Assembly (NCBI GenBank): GCA_947165615.1
Contig: CAMVBD010000070.1
Span: 1-7,040 of the forward strand
Reading direction: 5' to 3'
DNA from: an uncultured Clostridia bacterium
Lineage (GTDB): Bacteria > Bacillota > Clostridia > Oscillospirales > Acutalibacteraceae
Length of the DNA: 7,040 nt
Made by a program: the position numbers and the translations under genes. The notes beneath the pieces are model-generated. The model was not told where the DNA came from. It did no database searches and saw nothing but the letters and a program-made list of their open reading frames with translations. Each line of letters starts with the position of its first letter. Positions within the stretch are counted from its first letter, which is position 1. Shown one piece after another: positions 5,795 to 7,040 of this stretch.

Positions 5795-6646
5795 TTATTC
5801 TTTGATCGAGATCCGCTCGCCCGTGTCCTCGACCCGGAAAAAGCGCGGGTGCTCCTGCAGCGAAACATTCGGGCAGTGGAGCGTCAGGCGCAGCTGCCCG
5901 TTCAGATCGGTAAACAGCATCCCGTGGCCGCCGTCCTCGGTAAAAATGGGCTCGAGCTGCGTCCAGGGGCCGTCGATCTCGCCGCTTTCGGACACCGCAA
6001 GGCACTGGTAATAGCCGTCGCAGCAGGTGGACCAGATCATGTACAGCCGGTCGTTTTTGCCGCGCCAGAGGAAGGGGCCGTCGGTGACGTACCGCTCCCC
6101 ATCTTCGTATTTGACGCCGTAGGAATCCGATCCCTTAAACAGCACGACCGGCTCGCCGGCGGGCGCGGACAGATCGTCCTTCAGACGCACGGCGGCGACG
6201 GTGCCGTCCAAGATCTGCACGTGCTCGTGACAGAAGACGAGATAGGGGTCGCCCGCTTTGGAAACGTAAAGCGTACCGTCAAGGCTCCACCAGTCGAAGG
6301 GGGTCAGGGCTTTGCCGGAGACCGGCGCAAAGGGGCCCTCCGGCGAAGCGGCGACAAGGGCGTAGGTGCCGCGATTGCCGTTTTCCTGCTCAAAGGTCGC
6401 AAAAATATAGTATTTTCCGCGATACCTGTGGACCTCCGGCGCCCAGTTGGACGCCTTGTTGAGCCCGAACGCCGCGGAATCGAAGACCGGCTTCGGCTCG
6501 CTCCAGGTTTCGAGGTCCGTCCCCGTATAAACGTCAAAGCCGCCGGTGCGCATGCCGAAGTCGGCGGCTCTGGTGCCGTACAGGTAATACGTCCCGTTTT
6601 CGCACAGGACAAAGGGGTCCCGGATGTTGATGTCCGCGTTTTTCAT
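5795..6646 (-). CDS. GH43-like glycoside hydrolase (arabinosidase/xylosidase-type five-bladed propeller)
   Basis: The family's inverting enzymes remove arabinose, xylose or galactose from plant-type oligosaccharides. The 283 residues have no signal peptide or membrane segment, so the protein should act in the cytoplasm on imported sugars. Visible hallmarks are RDPF with the general-base-type Asp10, WAPEVH (68-73), SLDGTLYV with Asp123 as the likely pKa-modulating residue, and GGHGMLF (239-245) with the His usually near the central metal. Where many GH43 proteins have the general-acid Glu in E-G-P, this one reads VTDGPFL (Asp189), a variant I also associate with a group of Clostridia proteins. 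The length suits a catalytic domain alone. The ATG at 6646 has AGGAG 7 bases upstream. It lies 24 bases after the SpoVM-like gene with no terminator between them, so it is probably co-transcribed. The substrate is not decidable. Confidence 0.85.
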   Translation of the reverse strand: MKNADINIRDPFVLCENGTYYLYGTRAADFGMRTGGFDVYTGTDLETWSEPKPVFDSAAFGLNKASNWAPEVHRYRGKYYIFATFEQENGNRGTYALVAASPEGPFAPVSGKALTPFDWWSLDGTLYVSKAGDPYLVFCHEHVQILDGTVAAVRLKDDLSAPAGEPVVLFKGSDSYGVKYEDGERYVTDGPFLWRGKNDRLYMIWSTCCDGYYQCLAVSESGEIDGPWTQLEPIFTEDGGHGMLFTDLNGQLRLTLHCPNVSLQEHPRFFRVEDTGERISIKE

Positions 6647-6670
6647 GGTCTTTCTCCTTTGGACTTGGAT

Positions 6671-6739
6671 TTATTTACAGAACAGACGCAAAATCGGCTT
6701 CAGAAATTTGGGACTGTTCCACACGATGATCTTCACCAT
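6671..6739 (-). CDS. spoVM: SpoVM-like sporulation peptide, 22 residues
   Basis: SpoVM is a tiny amphipathic helix that sits on the convex outer forespore membrane and anchors the coat ATPase SpoIVA. The peptide begins MVKIIVWNS and continues PKFLKPILRLFCK. The block PKFL followed by hydrophobic residues alternating with Lys/Arg matches B. subtilis SpoVM (PKFLGGIVRAMLG), including the proline (here position 10, there 9) important for curvature sensing. It is 22 residues against 26 in B. subtilis and lacks the charged tail. GGAGG lies 5 bases before the ATG at 6739. The gene is 12 bases after a small two-helix membrane protein and 24 bases before the glycosidase. The identification rests on a short motif by eye, but the start, ribosome site, spacing and sequence all agree. 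The alternative is a chance small ORF, which I consider less likely. Confidence 0.75.
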   Translation of the reverse strand: MVKIIVWNSPKFLKPILRLFCK

Positions 6740-6751
6740 GACCGCCTCCGC

Positions 6752-6898
6752 TTACGCTTTGATGATGAAAACGCCCGCAAGCACAAGCAGCACGGCAAGT
6801 GAAATGATGATAAATTTGCTGGGGAAGCAATAGGCCAGAAACAGCCCGACGCCGAACGCCGTGACCATAAAGCCTCTTGCCGCCTTTTTTTGTCTCAT
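6752..6898 (-). CDS. Small two-helix membrane protein, unknown function
   Basis: A 48-residue protein with a basic N-terminus (MRQKKAARG), a first hydrophobic segment (about 11-25, MVTAFGVGLFLAYCF), a short PSK turn, and a second one (about 29-46, KFIIISLAVLLVLAGVFII), then a final Lys-Ala. This predicts a helical hairpin in the cytoplasmic membrane, with the N-terminus probably inside. The ATG at 6898 is preferred to one at 6904 because GGGAGA lies about 7 bases before it. It is the first gene after the promoter-like segment at 6960-6988 and sits 12 bases before the SpoVM-like gene, so a sporulation role is a reasonable guess from context only. I do not recognise a named family. Confidence 0.7.
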   Translation of the reverse strand: MRQKKAARGFMVTAFGVGLFLAYCFPSKFIIISLAVLLVLAGVFIIKA

Positions 6899-6959
6899 GA
6901 CCATCTCTCCCGTTTGCGGTTTGCCCGAAAACACCCGCGAAGCGATTTCCCGGCAAAAT

Positions 6960-6988
6960 ATACTATGATTTCACCTACCGTATTATAC
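6960..6988 (-). promoter_or_regulatory. Candidate promoter for the spoVM-like operon (sigma-E-type reading)
   Basis: On the minus strand, GTATAAT (about 6988-6982) is followed after 14 bases by CATAGTAT (6967-6960), close to the sigma-E pattern of an ATA-type -35 and a CATA-type -10. B. subtilis spoVM is transcribed by sigma-E, which fits. The same TATAAT (6987-6982) could instead be a sigma-A -10, but I see no acceptable -35 box 16-18 bases upstream of it. The leader to the ATG at 6898 would be about 55 bases. Confidence 0.45.
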
Positions 6989-7003
6989 GCGGGAGAGCGC
7001 AAA

Positions 7004-7028
7004 GGGTTATCGTTTTTGCGGATAATCC
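7004..7028. repeat. Imperfect inverted repeat upstream of the spoVM-like operon
   Basis: GGGTTATC (7004-7011), nine bases, GATAATCC (7021-7028): 8-base arms with one G-T mismatch. It lies just upstream of the candidate promoter and could be an operator or the end of a transcript entering from the right. No T-run follows on the minus strand. Confidence 0.35.
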
Positions 7029-7040
7029 TTGAAATCCTTG

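Noticed and set aside
5849..6802. Plus-strand open frame of 317 codons opposite the GH43-like gene
   Set aside because: It is antisense to the glycosidase and to the SpoVM-like gene, and the translation shows no recognisable motif.
1..7040. Mobile element, CRISPR array, tRNA or phage genes
   Set aside because: No transposase or integrase motif, no regular repeat-spacer pattern and no cloverleaf were recognised on either strand.

Overview
The window looks like a chromosomal segment from a fairly GC-rich Gram-positive bacterium of the class Clostridia (Bacillota), probably an endospore former. The evidence is a Bacillota-type HPr with both His15 and Ser46, purine-rich AGGAGG-type ribosome binding sites before most genes, Clostridia-like RimM, TrmD and UvrC, and a very short gene (6671-6739, minus) whose peptide matches the sporulation protein SpoVM. 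No tRNA, rRNA, CRISPR array or insertion sequence was seen. All genes but one are on the minus strand.

Reading the minus strand from right to left, the first cluster (6898 down to 5795) is a 48-residue two-helix membrane protein, a SpoVM-like peptide and a cytoplasmic GH43-like glycoside hydrolase. It is preceded by a promoter-like segment that could be read as sigma-E-type. A strong symmetrical terminator (about 5761-5789) separates it from the only plus-strand gene (4769-5740), an intact Gfo/Idh/MocA oxidoreductase. An AT-rich divergent spacer (4672-4768) follows, with a good promoter for the second minus-strand cluster: GNAT acetyltransferase, inositol-monophosphatase-family phosphatase, a second Gfo/Idh/MocA oxidoreductase, rimM and trmD (4671 down to 884). 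These five genes are tightly packed, with an ATGA overlap between the oxidoreductase and rimM and an 11-base overlap between rimM and trmD. A foldable 3' region follows trmD. Next comes a monocistronic HPr gene (444-707) with its own sigma-A promoter and terminator, and then the start of uvrC, which runs off the left edge.

Functionally the window joins housekeeping genes (ribosome maturation, tRNA m1G37 methylation, nucleotide excision repair, carbon-catabolite signalling) to sugar-type enzymes (two NAD(P)-dependent oxidoreductases, a phosphatase, a glycosidase) and a sporulation peptide. The points most worth checking are the SpoVM-like gene and its operon, a single-base frameshift that splits the oxidoreductase upstream of rimM, and the placement of rimM-trmD behind sugar-metabolism genes rather than in the usual rpsP-rimM-trmD-rplS order. 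I did not find a convincing wholly new multi-gene system.
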